From assembly GCA_018240785.1 (NCBI GenBank), contig JAFEFC010000041.1, forward strand, positions 1-64,000: 64,000 bases of DNA. The letters are read 5' to 3'. The notes under the pieces were generated by a model. That model ran no database searches. It was not told where the DNA came from and worked only from the letters and a program-made list of their open reading frames with translations. The DNA is from Pseudomonadota bacterium (lineage in GTDB: Bacteria > Pseudomonadota > Gammaproteobacteria > Burkholderiales > Rhodocyclaceae). The translations under genes were made by a program, and so were the position numbers. Shown piece by piece: positions 23,421 through 33,214 of this stretch. How positions within the stretch are numbered: position 1 is the first letter of the stretch; each line of letters begins with the position of its first letter.

Positions 23421-25670
23421 TCAGAACTTCAGGTTGGCACCTACGTACACCGAGCGACCCATGCCTGGAACGCTGTAGCCATAGGGGGCGCTCGCGCCGT
23501 TCAGCGACATCGTCGTGCCCTGGCCGATGTAGGCGCCGCCCAGCGGCAGTTCGTAGTGCTTGTCGAACAGGTTCTCGATGCCGAAATCGAGGCGCACCGA
23601 CTTCAGCGTGTAGCTGCTGCGCAGGTGGGTGAGGCCGTAGCCGCCCGTTTCGCGTTCGTTGCGCACGCCCGAGACCTTGTCCTTGGACGACACCAGCTCC
23701 TGCTCGACGGTGTTGGTCCAGTTTCCGCTGCGGTGTTCCAGGCTCAGGCGGGCGTTGAGCGGCATCACGTTGTAGAGCGGCTCGCCGGTGTCGGCATTGC
23801 GGCCATGCACGTAGCCGACGAGGCCGCGCAGCGTAAATCTGCCCACGCCGTCGACCGTGCCGAGCGCGGCGAAGCCGGACAGGTCGATGCCGTACAGGCG
23901 CGCGTCCTGGTTCGCCAGGCCGAGGTAGTTGAACTGGCCCGGTTTCCAGCCGGCGCGCCGGGTGGCGTCGATGTAGTTGTCGACGAAGCTGAACCAGGGC
24001 GTGAGCTTGATCGCCCACTTCGTCCGCTCGGCATCGTGCCAGTCGGCGCTGACGCTGAAGGTATGAGCCACTTCGGGCTCCAGGTCGATGGCGCCGATGT
24101 AGCCGTTGCCGTCATTGACCCAGTTGTTCATGGCCATGGCCATCTTGTTGGACGACCAAGTGTAACGCTCGTACAGGTTGGGCGAGCGTGTCTTGCGGCT
24201 GTAGCCGCCTTCGTAGCTCTGGCGCGCGTCGGGCGTGTAGCGCGCGAGCAGGCTGAGGTCCCAGTTGTGGTCGATGCGGCTGCGGTCGGCCTTGTTGAAG
24301 GCGGCGGCGTCGGCGCCGTACATCGCGTTGTAGCCATGCACCGTGCCGGCGTCGGTGTTGACCGTGCTGCTGCGCACGCCGGCCAGCGTCAGCCAGTGCG
24401 GCGACCAGCCCGCTTCCCACTCGGCGTAGGCGTCGTAGCGGTCGCGCCGGCCGTCCTTGATGTTGAGGAACGTGTTCGGGCTCATCATCGGCGAGTTCGC
24501 GACCGGGTCCCAGGAGTCGTTCAGGCGGTAGCGCTGGAATTCCGCGCCGACACGCAGCAGATCGCGCGCGGAGAGGCTGAATTCGGCGCCCAGGTTGAGT
24601 CCGCTGGTGCGCCCCCGGGTGCTCATCGGCATGCCGGCGACGTTGTGCGCCATGCCGTACCAGTAGAGCTTGTCCGGGCCGAAGTCCATGTCGTGCCGGG
24701 TATCCTCGTGCCAGGCGCGTGCGCTCAGCCGCCCCCAGCCGAACTCGCCCTGGTAGCCCAGATTGACCCGCGTGCTTTCGTTGCCGGTCATGTCCATGTG
24801 CTGGTTGGGGAAGCCCTGTTCGGCGATGTTCTGGTACGCCACCTTCAAGTCGAGCAGGTGGTTGTCGCGTCGGTAGGCGATGCCGAGCTGGTGGTTCTGG
24901 GTCTGGTAGGCACTGGAGCCGACCTCGTCGCCGTCGATCTTCTGCGTCCCGCTGCGCGTGTAGGTCGCGATTGCGTCCGGCTTGAAATCCTTGGCGGCGC
25001 GGTAGTTGCCCGCCTGCGCGGTGGAGCCCGCGTAGCGCACGCTGAGCGACTCGGTGGCCAGCTCGGCGGCGGCGTTGACGCCCGTCGCGTTGCCGTTGGA
25101 GCGGTAGTGGCCGCCGATCTCGCCGCTCGTCAGCGTGCCGTCGCCCGCCTTGGCGAAGCGCGGCGCCAGCGAGTTGACCACGATGGTGCCGCCGAGGCCG
25201 TCGCCGCCCGCGCTGACCGGGCTCAGGCCGGCATACACCTGGATGCTGTCGACGTCGGTCGGATCGATGTAGGACAGCGGCGGGTTCATGTGGTTGGCGC
25301 AGGACGAGATCAGGTCGGCGCCATCGACGCGGATGCGCACCCGGTCGTCGCCCAGGCCGCGGATCGTGGGCAGGCTGGACACGCCGCCGGCGCCCTGCAG
25401 GTACACGCCCGGCACGCCGCCCAGCAGCCGGGCGCTGTCGCTGGTCGAAGCGGTGAGGGACGGCAGCGCCTCGCTGGCGACGTTGACCGAGCCGATCGAC
25501 GTCGCCGGCATGGGCGCGCGCACCAGCACCGGATCGAGCACGGTTTCGGCGCCGATGGCGGCGTACGGCAGGGCCAGCGCGACGAGGAGGGGAAGGCGAC
25601 GTAGGGCAGGGGAGGCCGGAGCGCGCTGGAGGCGCGGCGCGGGAGTGGCAAGGGTCTTCATGGTCTTCAT
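23421..25670 (-). CDS. TonB-dependent receptor, probable copper receptor (OprC/NosA type)
   Basis: About 749 residues from the ATG at 25670; ATGs at 25679 and 25661 are alternatives. A signal peptide (RRLPLLVALALPYAAIGA) precedes the plug domain with PTIRGLGDDRVRIRVDGADL. The plug contains SSCANHMNPPLSYIDP, a Cys-x3-Met motif followed by PP that matches the copper site of OprC/NosA. A Met/His-rich QHMDMTGNEST lies further on. The beta-barrel ends in the expected aromatic GRSVYVGANLKF, ending in Phe. It imports its ligand across the outer membrane using TonB energy. The upstream DUF2946 gene supports a copper role. Confidence 0.85.
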   Translation of the reverse strand: MKTMKTLATPAPRLQRAPASPALRRLPLLVALALPYAAIGAETVLDPVLVRAPMPATSIGSVNVASEALPSLTASTSDSARLLGGVPGVYLQGAGGVSSLPTIRGLGDDRVRIRVDGADLISSCANHMNPPLSYIDPTDVDSIQVYAGLSPVSAGGDGLGGTIVVNSLAPRFAKAGDGTLTSGEIGGHYRSNGNATGVNAAAELATESLSVRYAGSTAQAGNYRAAKDFKPDAIATYTRSGTQKIDGDEVGSSAYQTQNHQLGIAYRRDNHLLDLKVAYQNIAEQGFPNQHMDMTGNESTRVNLGYQGEFGWGRLSARAWHEDTRHDMDFGPDKLYWYGMAHNVAGMPMSTRGRTSGLNLGAEFSLSARDLLRVGAEFQRYRLNDSWDPVANSPMMSPNTFLNIKDGRRDRYDAYAEWEAGWSPHWLTLAGVRSSTVNTDAGTVHGYNAMYGADAAAFNKADRSRIDHNWDLSLLARYTPDARQSYEGGYSRKTRSPNLYERYTWSSNKMAMAMNNWVNDGNGYIGAIDLEPEVAHTFSVSADWHDAERTKWAIKLTPWFSFVDNYIDATRRAGWKPGQFNYLGLANQDARLYGIDLSGFAALGTVDGVGRFTLRGLVGYVHGRNADTGEPLYNVMPLNARLSLEHRSGNWTNTVEQELVSSKDKVSGVRNERETGGYGLTHLRSSYTLKSVRLDFGIENLFDKHYELPLGGAYIGQGTTMSLNGASAPYGYSVPGMGRSVYVGANLKF

Positions 25671-25853
25671 GGATGGCATGTCTCGCGGACGCGCCGAGGC
25701 AGGGTCCGCTTCCAGGGTGGGCCGGGCAGCAGGGACCGAGCGCGCGTGCAGGTTCTGCCGGATGGCCGCCATGGCTCATCCGGCGTGGGCAACAGGCGAA
25801 CAGGGAGGAGCGCAGCGCCGCGGGTCTCGGAGAGAGCCCGTTCCGCAAGCGGC

Positions 25854-26252
25854 TCAGGCACGCATCGGCGGGCCGCGCGGGCGCGATGGCGACCACGCGA
25901 ACAAGGGGCGCGGGGCCGCGTCGAAGAGCCTGGGCAGGAAACGTCCTGTCACCGGCATCAAGCCGGAGGCCGTTGTGGGCGGCGGCGCGGCCTGGTCCGG
26001 GACATGCACGCCGCAATAGGGGCAGTCTTCGAGAAGCCGGGCTTCGGGTCGCCCTTCACCCTTGCCCGTGCCTGTGACGCCGAGCGGAATCGCGACGGCG
26101 GGGCTGCCCGCCGCTACGCAGATTTCCACCGGCACGCTGCCGTCGCTGCCATTCGCCAGTGCTCGGCTCACCGTCGGTGCGAATGTCGCGATCAGCATCG
26201 ACAGGAGGGCAATCCATGCGAAGAGGCGCAGGCGGGTACGAAGCACGGGCAA
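25854..26252 (-). CDS. DUF2946 family protein, likely copper-related
   Basis: 132 residues. It starts with a basic end and one hydrophobic helix (LFAWIALLSMLIATFAPTVS), then VEICVAAGS and a DCPYCGVH motif, and ends in a Pro/Arg-rich tail. This layout is that of DUF2946 proteins, which occur next to copper-responsive TonB receptors. The CxxC with a following His could bind a metal ion in the periplasm. It precedes the receptor by about 180 bp on the same strand, so the two probably form one operon. Confidence 0.78.
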   Translation of the reverse strand: MPVLRTRLRLFAWIALLSMLIATFAPTVSRALANGSDGSVPVEICVAAGSPAVAIPLGVTGTGKGEGRPEARLLEDCPYCGVHVPDQAAPPPTTASGLMPVTGRFLPRLFDAAPRPLFAWSPSRPRGPPMRA

Positions 26253-26476
26253 ACAAGGGCAGCGAGCGAGAGGCGCGAAGTGTAGCGCGCGGGGTCTGCC
26301 CCGGGAGGCGGCCGGGAGTCATGCTGCGGCGCAATGACGCAGGGCGGTGCGCGCCCGCCCGGCCTCTCGAGTCTCTGGCGGGAAAGGCTCAAGGTGCGCG
26401 CGATTCAGCCGATAACGCTTCGGTGGTATGCAAACAGTTTGTATGCGCGGGCCGTCCGCCCCGTGGAGGAGAGAGC

Positions 26477-26983
26477 GTGGCAGTCATTTTCGCGAAGACG
26501 AGCAAGGGGCAGGCCGAAATCGCAAACCGCTCCGGAGCCCTCGGCCCGCGCTCTCGCCGGGTGCTGATCTTTGTCGACGGCAAGCGCCCGGTCGCGGAGC
26601 TGCGGGAGATGCTGCAGCACGATGACCTGCAGCACACCCTGAGCCTCCTGGAAGAGCAAGGCTTCATCGAGATGGCCGGTCGCACGGCGAAGCAAGGCGG
26701 ACTTGCCCCGCTGCTGGCACAGCCTTCGATCAGTGCGTTCCGACAGCATCCGCCGGGCGATGACTCGCTTCGCCTGCAGCAGGCGCGCAATTTCATGCTC
26801 AACACGGTCAACGCCTTCGTCGGCGCGCTGGGCACCAGTTCGCTGCAGGACCGCATGGCCGCCGCCCGCAGCCAGGATGAACTGCGTGACTTGTTCGACG
26901 AGTGGTATCGTGCCATCGTCAGTTCGCGCGACGGACGCCGCCAGGCCGAGCACCTGCGGGGCAAGCTGCTTGAGGTGATCTGA
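26477..26983 (+). CDS. Uncharacterised cytoplasmic protein
   Basis: 168 residues from a GTG at 26477 with GGAGGAGAG just upstream. The N-terminal 70 residues (FAKTSKGQAEIANRSGALGP, then RRVLIFVDGKRPVAELREML and LLEEQGFIEM) look like a small winged-helix module that I recall from various betaproteobacterial proteins of unknown role. The C-terminal 80 residues are all helical (LQQARNFMLNTVNAFVGALG, DELRDLFDEWYRAIVSSRDG). There is no signal peptide, membrane segment or catalytic motif. Neighbours give no hint. The 224 bp before it hold no visible gene. Confidence 0.7.
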   Translation: MAVIFAKTSKGQAEIANRSGALGPRSRRVLIFVDGKRPVAELREMLQHDDLQHTLSLLEEQGFIEMAGRTAKQGGLAPLLAQPSISAFRQHPPGDDSLRLQQARNFMLNTVNAFVGALGTSSLQDRMAAARSQDELRDLFDEWYRAIVSSRDGRRQAEHLRGKLLEVI

Positions 26984-27098
26984 GCGCGGGCGGGTTCGGG
27001 CATCCACCCGGACGGGCTCACCCCCGCGCCGTGCAACTGGGCGACCTTGTGCGCCAGTTTCGCTGCACAGGCATCCGGGCGATTCGGGGAGGCGACCG

Positions 27099-27500
27099 AT
27101 GCACATCGACTATCGAGACGACGCGGCGATTGCCGCCGCGCAGGCCATCGACCTCTACCGGCGATCGACGCTGGGCGAGCGCAGGCCGGTCGACCGGCCG
27201 GACGTCTTCGAGGCGATGCTGGCGAATGCCAGCCTCGTCGTCTCCGCCTGGCAGGGCGAGCGCCTGGTCGGCATCGCCCGCACGCTGACCGACTTCGCCT
27301 ACGTCGCTTACCTGGCCGACCTCGCCGTCGACGCCGGCCACCAGCGCCAGGGCATCGGCAAGCGCCTGATCGAGGAGACGAGGCGCCGGCTCGGAGCCGA
27401 ATGCATGATCGTGCTGCTCGCCGCGCCCAAGGCGAACGACTACTACCTGCGGTTGGGCTTCGAACACAATCCCCGGGCGTGGATGCTGAAGGGCGGCTAG
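27099..27500 (+). CDS. GNAT-family acetyltransferase
   Basis: 133 residues, a compact GNAT fold. Motif A is LADLAVDAGHQRQGIGKRL, which binds acetyl-CoA. The C-terminal DYYLRLGFEHNPRAWMLK is the usual final beta-alpha unit. It starts at the ATG at 27099 with GGGGAGG upstream. Substrate unknown. The last four bases overlap the convergent AraC gene. Confidence 0.85.
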   Translation: MHIDYRDDAAIAAAQAIDLYRRSTLGERRPVDRPDVFEAMLANASLVVSAWQGERLVGIARTLTDFAYVAYLADLAVDAGHQRQGIGKRLIEETRRRLGAECMIVLLAAPKANDYYLRLGFEHNPRAWMLKGG

Positions 27501-28588
27501 GTGCCCGCTGACCTCATGCCCGCAGGCGGGGGCTCGCTCGAGCGCTTGCCTTCCCTGAAGGCGCTCGGCGCCGCGCCGGTCCACTCGCGGAATGCCCGCG
27601 CAAAGCTCTTCTCGCTGTCGAACCCGACTGCCGCGGCGATCTGCTTGACTGGCCGGGTGGTCTGCAGCAGCAGCTTGATCGCGCGTTCGCGCCGTGCGTC
27701 GTTCTTCAGCCGTTGCAGCGACACGCCTTCCTCCTTGAGCTGCCGGTGCAGCGTGCGCACCGACAGGTTGAGCTGCGCGGCGACGTCCTCGGCGGTGTGG
27801 GCGGCGGCGGGGTTGGCGGCCAGCAACTGGCCGACGCTGTGCACCAGCAGGCGGTCGCGGCGGTATTGCAGCACGGTGAGCGGCAGGGCGCGCTGCAGCA
27901 TCGTCTGCAGCGCGTGTTCGTCGCGGCGCACCGGCAGTTCCAGGTAGCGCGCATCGAAGCTGATGCTGGCGGCGTCGGCGGAAAAGCGCGCCGGGCCGGC
28001 GAAAAGGTAGGCGTAGGCCTCGGCATGCGATGGAGCGGGGAAGGGGAAGGCGGCCTCGGTGAGCGCGATGCGCGAATCGACCAGCCAGCAGGCATAGCCG
28101 AGCAGGTAGCGCAGCGTGCTGACGAGGCAGAACTCGCGCAGCTCGCCGAGTGCGGTGTTTTCCGCGGCGCGGATCGTGGCGCTGCCGCGCTGGCCGGAGC
28201 GTGGCGGGATGAGCTCGAAGACGACGTCCTCGGTCAGCAGGCGGTGGTGGCGGCACCAGCGCTTGAGCGCCACTTCCAGCGTCGGCGAAGTGAGCGAGGC
28301 ACGGCACAGCATGCCGTAGCTGCCCCACGGGAGCTGCCGCGAGAACCAGCCCAGCGCCTCGTCGTCCAGCTCCTGCATCGCCGTGCCCGACATCACTTCC
28401 ATCTGCGCCGCGGTGACGCGTGCGCCGGGGTCGTCGAGGAGCGCCGGCGGGATCTGCGCCTGCGCCAGCGCACTGGCCGGATCCATTCCGCGGCGGCGGT
28501 ATCCCAGGACGATCGCGCGGATGAAGGCGATCGGCGTGGCGGCGCGGCCGCGGGTGAGCTCTGCAGCCGGGGGGGCGAGGATCTTCAT
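27497..28588 (-). CDS. AraC-family transcriptional regulator with arabinose-binding-like N-domain
   Basis: 363 residues from the ATG at 28588. Residues 20-210 match the large N-terminal domain of the OruR/ArgR-like AraC group ([35 protein letters not shown]). Residues 265-345 are the double helix-turn-helix: [20 protein letters not shown] and [14 protein letters not shown] second helix with [20 protein letters not shown]. It is divergent from liuA across 161 bp, which makes it a candidate regulator of the leucine cluster or of its own locus. This is positional inference. Confidence 0.88.
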   Translation of the reverse strand: MKILAPPAAELTRGRAATPIAFIRAIVLGYRRRGMDPASALAQAQIPPALLDDPGARVTAAQMEVMSGTAMQELDDEALGWFSRQLPWGSYGMLCRASLTSPTLEVALKRWCRHHRLLTEDVVFELIPPRSGQRGSATIRAAENTALGELREFCLVSTLRYLLGYACWLVDSRIALTEAAFPFPAPSHAEAYAYLFAGPARFSADAASISFDARYLELPVRRDEHALQTMLQRALPLTVLQYRRDRLLVHSVGQLLAANPAAAHTAEDVAAQLNLSVRTLHRQLKEEGVSLQRLKNDARRERAIKLLLQTTRPVKQIAAAVGFDSEKSFARAFREWTGAAPSAFREGKRSSEPPPAGMRSAGT

Positions 28589-28749
28589 GTGCCGGAATGC
28601 TAGCCCGCGTGGCACGAATTGCAACCTCGATGGCACTCGTCGCGCAGCGTGTCCGGCTAATCTCCGCCCAACCTTGGGCATGCGCCGTCCATAATGGATC
28701 AGCGCACATCGCCCCACGCGCCAGGACAAACTTGAGGAGGAGACAACCC

Positions 28750-29931
28750 ATGAACGTGCCCAGCCTGAACTTCAATCTCGGCGAGACCATCGACGCGCTG
28801 CGCGACACGCTGCAGGCCTTCTGCGCCGCGGAGATCGCGCCGCGCGCGGCGGAGATCGACCGCGAGAACGAGTTCCCCGCCGACCTGTGGAAGAAGCTGG
28901 GCGACCTCGGCGTGCATGGCATGACGGTGAGCGAGGAGTACGGCGGCACCGACATGGGCTATCTCGCCCACATCGTGGCGATGGAGGAGATCTCGCGCGC
29001 GTCGGCCTCGGTCGGCCTGTCCTACGGCGCGCACTCCAACCTGTGCATCAACCAGATCCGCCGCAACGGCACCGAGGCGCAGAAGCAGAAATACCTGCCT
29101 AGGCTGATCTCCGGCGATCACGTCGGGGCGCTGGCGATGTCCGAGCCCAACGCCGGCTCCGACGTGGTGAGCATGAAGCTGCGCGCCGACCGCAAGGGTG
29201 ACCGCTTCATCCTCAACGGCAGCAAGATGTGGATCACCAACGGCGGCGACGCCGACACCCTGGTGGTGTATGCGAAGACCGATGTCAACGCCGGGCCGAA
29301 GGGCATCACCGCCTTCATCATCGAGAAGGGCATGAAGGGCTTCAGTCACGGCACCCACCTCGACAAGCTCGGCATGCGCGGCTCCAACACCTTCCCGCTG
29401 TTCTTCGACGACGTCGAGGTGCCGCTGGAGAACGTGCTCGGCGGCGAGGCCAACATCGGCCGCGGCGTGCAGGTGCTGATGTCCGGCCTCGACTACGAGC
29501 GCGCGGTGCTGTCGGGCGGGCCGCTCGGCATCATGGCGGCGTGCATGGACGTGGTCGTGCCCTACCTGCACGAGCGCAAGCAGTTCGACACCCCGATCGG
29601 CGAGTTCCAGCTCATGCAGGGCAAGGTCGCCGACCTGTACTCCACCTGGAGCGCCTGCCGCGCCTACGCCTACGCCGTGGGCCAGGCCTGCGACCGTGCC
29701 GACCACGCGCGCACGCTGCGCAAGGACGCGGCCGGCGTGATCCTCTACACCGCCGAGAAGGCCACCTGGATGGCGGGCGAAGCGATCCAGACCCTCGGCG
29801 GCGTCGGCTATACCAACGAATATGCGGCCGGCCGCCTGTGGCGCGACGCCAAGCTGTACGAGATCGGCGCCGGCACCAGCGAGATCCGCCGCATGCTGAT
29901 CGGCCGCGAACTTTTCTCTGAAACCCGCTGA
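28750..29931 (+). CDS. liuA: Isovaleryl-CoA dehydrogenase
   Basis: 393 residues; GAGGAGG lies 10 bases before the ATG. It has the acyl-CoA dehydrogenase signatures [16 protein letters not shown] and [16 protein letters not shown]. The catalytic Glu is in [11 protein letters not shown] (Glu250), the position unique to isovaleryl-CoA dehydrogenases, while the C-terminal loop has [10 protein letters not shown] with Gly where short-chain enzymes have Glu. It converts isovaleryl-CoA to 3-methylcrotonyl-CoA in leucine degradation. It is the first gene of the liu cluster, followed after 15 bp by liuB. Confidence 0.95.
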   Translation: MNVPSLNFNLGETIDALRDTLQAFCAAEIAPRAAEIDRENEFPADLWKKLGDLGVHGMTVSEEYGGTDMGYLAHIVAMEEISRASASVGLSYGAHSNLCINQIRRNGTEAQKQKYLPRLISGDHVGALAMSEPNAGSDVVSMKLRADRKGDRFILNGSKMWITNGGDADTLVVYAKTDVNAGPKGITAFIIEKGMKGFSHGTHLDKLGMRGSNTFPLFFDDVEVPLENVLGGEANIGRGVQVLMSGLDYERAVLSGGPLGIMAACMDVVVPYLHERKQFDTPIGEFQLMQGKVADLYSTWSACRAYAYAVGQACDRADHARTLRKDAAGVILYTAEKATWMAGEAIQTLGGVGYTNEYAAGRLWRDAKLYEIGAGTSEIRRMLIGRELFSETR

Positions 29932-29946
29932 GCGGAGAGCCGGCTC

Positions 29947-31554
29947 ATGAGCGTCATCAAATCCAGCATCAACACGCGCAGCGCGGACTTCCAGTCCAAC
30001 GCCGCGACGATGCGCGGCCTGGTCGACGACCTGCGCGCGAAGGCGGCGGAAGTCAGCCTGGGCGGCGGCGAATCGGCGCGTGCCAAGCACACCGCGCGCG
30101 GCAAGCTGCTGCCGCGCGACCGCGTCGGCCACCTGCTCGACCCCGGCACGCCCTTCCTCGAAGTGGGGCAGATGGCGGCGTTCGGCATGTACGACGACGA
30201 GGCACCGAGCGCCGGCGTCATCACCGGCATCGGCCGCGTGCAGGGCGTCGAATGCATGATCGTGGCCAACGACGCCACGGTGAAGGGCGGTACCTACTAC
30301 CCGATGACGGTCAAGAAGCACCTGCGCGCGCAGGAGATCGCCGAGCAGAACAACCTGCCCTGCGTCTATCTGGTCGACTCGGGCGGTGCGTTCCTGCCGA
30401 AGCAGGACGAGGTCTTCCCCGACCGCGACCACTTCGGCCGCATCTTCTACAACCAGGCCAACATGTCGGCCAAGGGCATCCCGCAGATCGCGGTGGTGAT
30501 GGGTTCGTGCACCGCCGGCGGCGCCTACGTGCCGGCGATGTCGGACGAGACCGTCATCGTCAAGAACCAGGGCACCATCTTCCTCGGCGGCCCGCCGCTG
30601 GTGAAGGCGGCCACCGGCGAAGTGGTGAGCGCGGAAGATCTCGGCGGCGGCGACGTGCATACGCGCCTGTCCGGGGTGGCCGACCACCTGGCCGAAAACG
30701 ACACCCACGCGCTGTCGATCGCGCGCCGCATCGTCGCCAACCTGAACCGGGTGAAGCCGATCGGCCTCGCGCTGGGCACCGGCGAAGAGCCGATCTACGA
30801 CCCGGAAGAGATCTACGGCATCGTCCCCACCGACACCCGCAAGCCCTACGACATCCGCGAGATCATCGCCCGGGTGGTCGATGGCTCGCGCTTCGACGAA
30901 TTCAAGGCGCGCTACGGCACCACGCTGGTCACCGGCTTCGCCCAACTTCACGGCTATCCGGTGGGCATCGTCGCCAACAACGGCATCCTGTTCGGCGAGT
31001 CGGCGCAGAAGGGCGCGCACTTCATCGAGCTGTGCGGCCAGCGCGGCATCCCATTGCTGTTCTTGCAGAACATCACCGGTTTCATGGTCGGCCGCAAGTA
31101 CGAGAACGCAGGCATCGCCAAGGACGGCGCCAAGATGGTGACGGCCGTGGCCACCGTGCAGGTGCCCAAGATCACCACCCTGATCGGCGGCTCCTTCGGC
31201 GCGGGCAACTACGGCATGTGCGGCCGCGCCTACAGCCCGCGCTTCCTGTGGATGTGGCCCAACGCGCGCATCAGCGTGATGGGCGGCGAGCAGGCGGCGA
31301 GCGTGCTGTCCACCGTGCGTCGCGACGGCATCGAGGCCAAGGGCGGCGCCTGGAGCAAGGACGACGAGGAAGCCTTCAAGGCACCGATCCGAGACCAGTA
31401 CGAAGCCCAGGGCCACCCCTACTACGCCACCGCGCGCATGTGGGACGACGGCGTGGTCGACCCGGCGCAGACGCGGCGCATCCTCGGGCTGAGCCTGTCG
31501 GCGGCGCTGAACGCGCCGATCCAGCCGACCAGGTTCGGCGTGTTCCGGATGTGA
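29947..31554 (+). CDS. liuB: Methylcrotonyl-CoA carboxylase beta (carboxyltransferase) subunit
   Basis: 535 residues. Two crotonase-like halves are visible. The N-half has [20 protein letters not shown] and [17 protein letters not shown], and the C-half has [15 protein letters not shown] and [16 protein letters not shown]. These are standard for the biotin-dependent carboxyltransferase of 3-methylcrotonyl-CoA. With LiuD it adds CO2 from carboxybiotin to 3-methylcrotonyl-CoA to give 3-methylglutaconyl-CoA. It lies between liuA and liuC with 15-16 bp gaps. Confidence 0.96.
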   Translation: MSVIKSSINTRSADFQSNAATMRGLVDDLRAKAAEVSLGGGESARAKHTARGKLLPRDRVGHLLDPGTPFLEVGQMAAFGMYDDEAPSAGVITGIGRVQGVECMIVANDATVKGGTYYPMTVKKHLRAQEIAEQNNLPCVYLVDSGGAFLPKQDEVFPDRDHFGRIFYNQANMSAKGIPQIAVVMGSCTAGGAYVPAMSDETVIVKNQGTIFLGGPPLVKAATGEVVSAEDLGGGDVHTRLSGVADHLAENDTHALSIARRIVANLNRVKPIGLALGTGEEPIYDPEEIYGIVPTDTRKPYDIREIIARVVDGSRFDEFKARYGTTLVTGFAQLHGYPVGIVANNGILFGESAQKGAHFIELCGQRGIPLLFLQNITGFMVGRKYENAGIAKDGAKMVTAVATVQVPKITTLIGGSFGAGNYGMCGRAYSPRFLWMWPNARISVMGGEQAASVLSTVRRDGIEAKGGAWSKDDEEAFKAPIRDQYEAQGHPYYATARMWDDGVVDPAQTRRILGLSLSAALNAPIQPTRFGVFRM

Positions 31555-31570
31555 CGGGAGGGGAGCGGAC

Positions 31571-32362
31571 ATGAGCTACGAAACCCTGGAAATCCTGCGC
31601 GACGGCGGCGTGGCGACGATCTGGATGAACCGTCCGGACGTGCACAACGCCTTCAACGCGCAACTGATCGCCGACCTCACCGCGGCGTGCCGCGAACTCG
31701 ATGCCGACGATTCGGTGCGCGCGGTGGTGCTGGCCGGGCGCGGCAAGAGCTTTTCCGCCGGCGCCGACCTCAACTGGATGAAGGCCGCCGGCCAGGCCGG
31801 CGAGGCGGAGAACTTCGCCGACGCGATGAAGCTCGCCGGCATGCTGCGCACCCTGGCCGAGATGCAGAAGCCCACCATCGCCCGCGTGCACGGCGCGGCG
31901 CTCGGCGGCGGCATGGGCCTGGCCAGCGCCTGCGACATCTGCGTGGCTGGCGACAAAGCGGTGTTCGCGACCTCGGAAGTGAAGTTCGGCATCATCCCGT
32001 CGGCGATCAGCCCCTATGTGATCCGCGCCATCGGCGAGCGCCAGGCCTACCGCTACTTCCAGACCGCCGAGCGTATCGGCGCCGCGCGCGCCGGCCAGAT
32101 CGGCCTCGCGCACGAGGTGGTGGCGACCGAGGAGATCGATGCCAAGGTGAAGGAAGTGGTCGACGCCCTGCTGCAGGGCGGACCGAAGGCGCAGGCCGCG
32201 GCCAAGGACCTGATCCGCGCGGTGGCCAACCGGCCGGTGGACGACGCGGTGGTGGAAGACACCGCGCGGCGCATCGCCGGCCTGCGCGCCACGCCGGAAG
32301 CCAAGGAAGGGCTGGATGCCTTCCTGTCGAAGCGGCCGGCAGCGTGGGTGCCGCAGGGGTGA
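31571..32362 (+). CDS. liuC: Methylglutaconyl-CoA hydratase (enoyl-CoA hydratase family)
   Basis: 263 residues, a crotonase fold. The oxyanion-hole segments are GKSFSAGADLNWMK and HGAALGGGMGLASACDI. The KFGIIPSAISPYVIRAIGE segment is typical of 3-methylglutaconyl-CoA hydratases. It hydrates 3-methylglutaconyl-CoA to HMG-CoA, the substrate of LiuE. It is coupled closely to liuB and is followed by the family A repeat pair. Confidence 0.92.
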   Translation: MSYETLEILRDGGVATIWMNRPDVHNAFNAQLIADLTAACRELDADDSVRAVVLAGRGKSFSAGADLNWMKAAGQAGEAENFADAMKLAGMLRTLAEMQKPTIARVHGAALGGGMGLASACDICVAGDKAVFATSEVKFGIIPSAISPYVIRAIGERQAYRYFQTAERIGAARAGQIGLAHEVVATEEIDAKVKEVVDALLQGGPKAQAAAKDLIRAVANRPVDDAVVEDTARRIAGLRATPEAKEGLDAFLSKRPAAWVPQG

Positions 32363-32375
32363 GAAAGGTTTAGCG

Positions 32376-32416
32376 CCCTCCCCTTCAAGGGGAGGGTTGG
32401 GGTGGGGATGGGGTTG
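32376..32416 (+). repeat. Dispersed repeat family A, copy 2
   Basis: The near-palindrome CCCTCCCCTTCAAGGGGAGGG (its first 10 and last 10 bases pair) is followed by TTGGGGTGGGGATGGGG. It starts 14 bp after the liuC stop and could act as a stem-loop at its 3' end. It pairs with the inverted copy at 32431. Confidence 0.75.
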
Positions 32417-32430
32417 CGTAGGGCGGACGA

Positions 32431-32470
32431 ACCCCATCCCCCTCCTAGCCTCCCCCTTGAAGGGGGAGGA
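32431..32470 (-). repeat. Dispersed repeat family A, copy 3 (inverted)
   Basis: Read on the minus strand this is CCTCCCCCTTCAAGGGGGAG followed by GCTAGGAGGGGGATGGGG, differing from copy 1 by a single internal base. With copy 2 it makes a head-to-head pair about 15 bp apart, which can fold into a larger cruciform. Confidence 0.75.
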
Positions 32471-32524
32471 ACTGAAACCCGCCACCAGACCGGATTCGAG
32501 GCACGAGCGAACGGGGAGCACCGC

Positions 32525-33190
32525 ATGGACTTCATCTACGCATGGAGCAGCAAGCTCGATTCCCTGAGTCCCCTGCTCGACTGGCGCGACCTCCCGCTGA
32601 ACATGGCGTCGCTTGCGGCGCTGGCGGCCGGGCTGGGATGGGCGAGCGGGCTGCGGCTGTATGCGCTGGTGTTCGTGCTCGGCGTGCTGGGGCGATGGGG
32701 GGGCGTGCATCTGCCGGGCGACCTGCATGTGCTCACGCATCCGCTGGTGCTGGGCCTGTCGGGGCTGATGCTGTTCGTCGAATTCTTCGCCGACAAGCTG
32801 CCCTGGCTCGATTCGCTGTGGGACGCGGTGCACACCTTCATCCGCATTCCCGCCGGGGCGGCGCTCGCCGCGGCGGTGATGGGCGACCAGGGCAGTGCGG
32901 CGCAGGTGGCGGCGGCGCTGGCCGGCGGCACGCTGGCGGCCGGCACGCACTTCGCCAAGGCGGGCGCGCGCATGGCGATCAACGCCTCGCCCGAGCCGGT
33001 GACCAACGTCGGCACCTCGCTCGGCGAGGACGCGCTGTTCGCCGGCGGGCTGTGGATGCTGCTGCATCAACCGCTGTGGTTTCTGGTCGCGCTGGTGGCC
33101 TTCCTGCTGCTGGCCCTGGCGCTGATCCTGCTGCTGTGGCGCTTCATCGGACGACTGTTCCGGCCGCGGGTGCGGCCGGGAACGACATGA
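32525..33190 (+). CDS. DUF4126 integral membrane protein
   Basis: 221 residues from the ATG at 32525 with GGGGAG upstream. Five to six hydrophobic helices are visible, including ASLAALAAGLGWASGLRLYA, LVLGLSGLMLFVEFFADKLP, and a C-terminal FLVALVAFLLLALALILLLW. A glycine-rich GGTLAAGTHFAKAGARMAIN and ASPEPVTNVGTSLGED are typical of DUF4126. The function is unknown. It lies inside the liu cluster, between liuC and liuD, in the same orientation and just after the repeat pair. It is not part of the canonical leucine pathway. Confidence 0.82.
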   Translation: MDFIYAWSSKLDSLSPLLDWRDLPLNMASLAALAAGLGWASGLRLYALVFVLGVLGRWGGVHLPGDLHVLTHPLVLGLSGLMLFVEFFADKLPWLDSLWDAVHTFIRIPAGAALAAAVMGDQGSAAQVAAALAGGTLAAGTHFAKAGARMAINASPEPVTNVGTSLGEDALFAGGLWMLLHQPLWFLVALVAFLLLALALILLLWRFIGRLFRPRVRPGTT

Positions 33191-33214
33191 ACTGAAAGAG
33201 AGGCTGGAGACGAC

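Noticed and set aside
28626..28642. TGGCAC-N5-GCGCA before liuA as a possible sigma-54 promoter
   Set aside because: Spacing of GG and GC is right but the -12 element lacks the TT of TTGC, and TGGCAC alone is common. Too weak to report as a feature.
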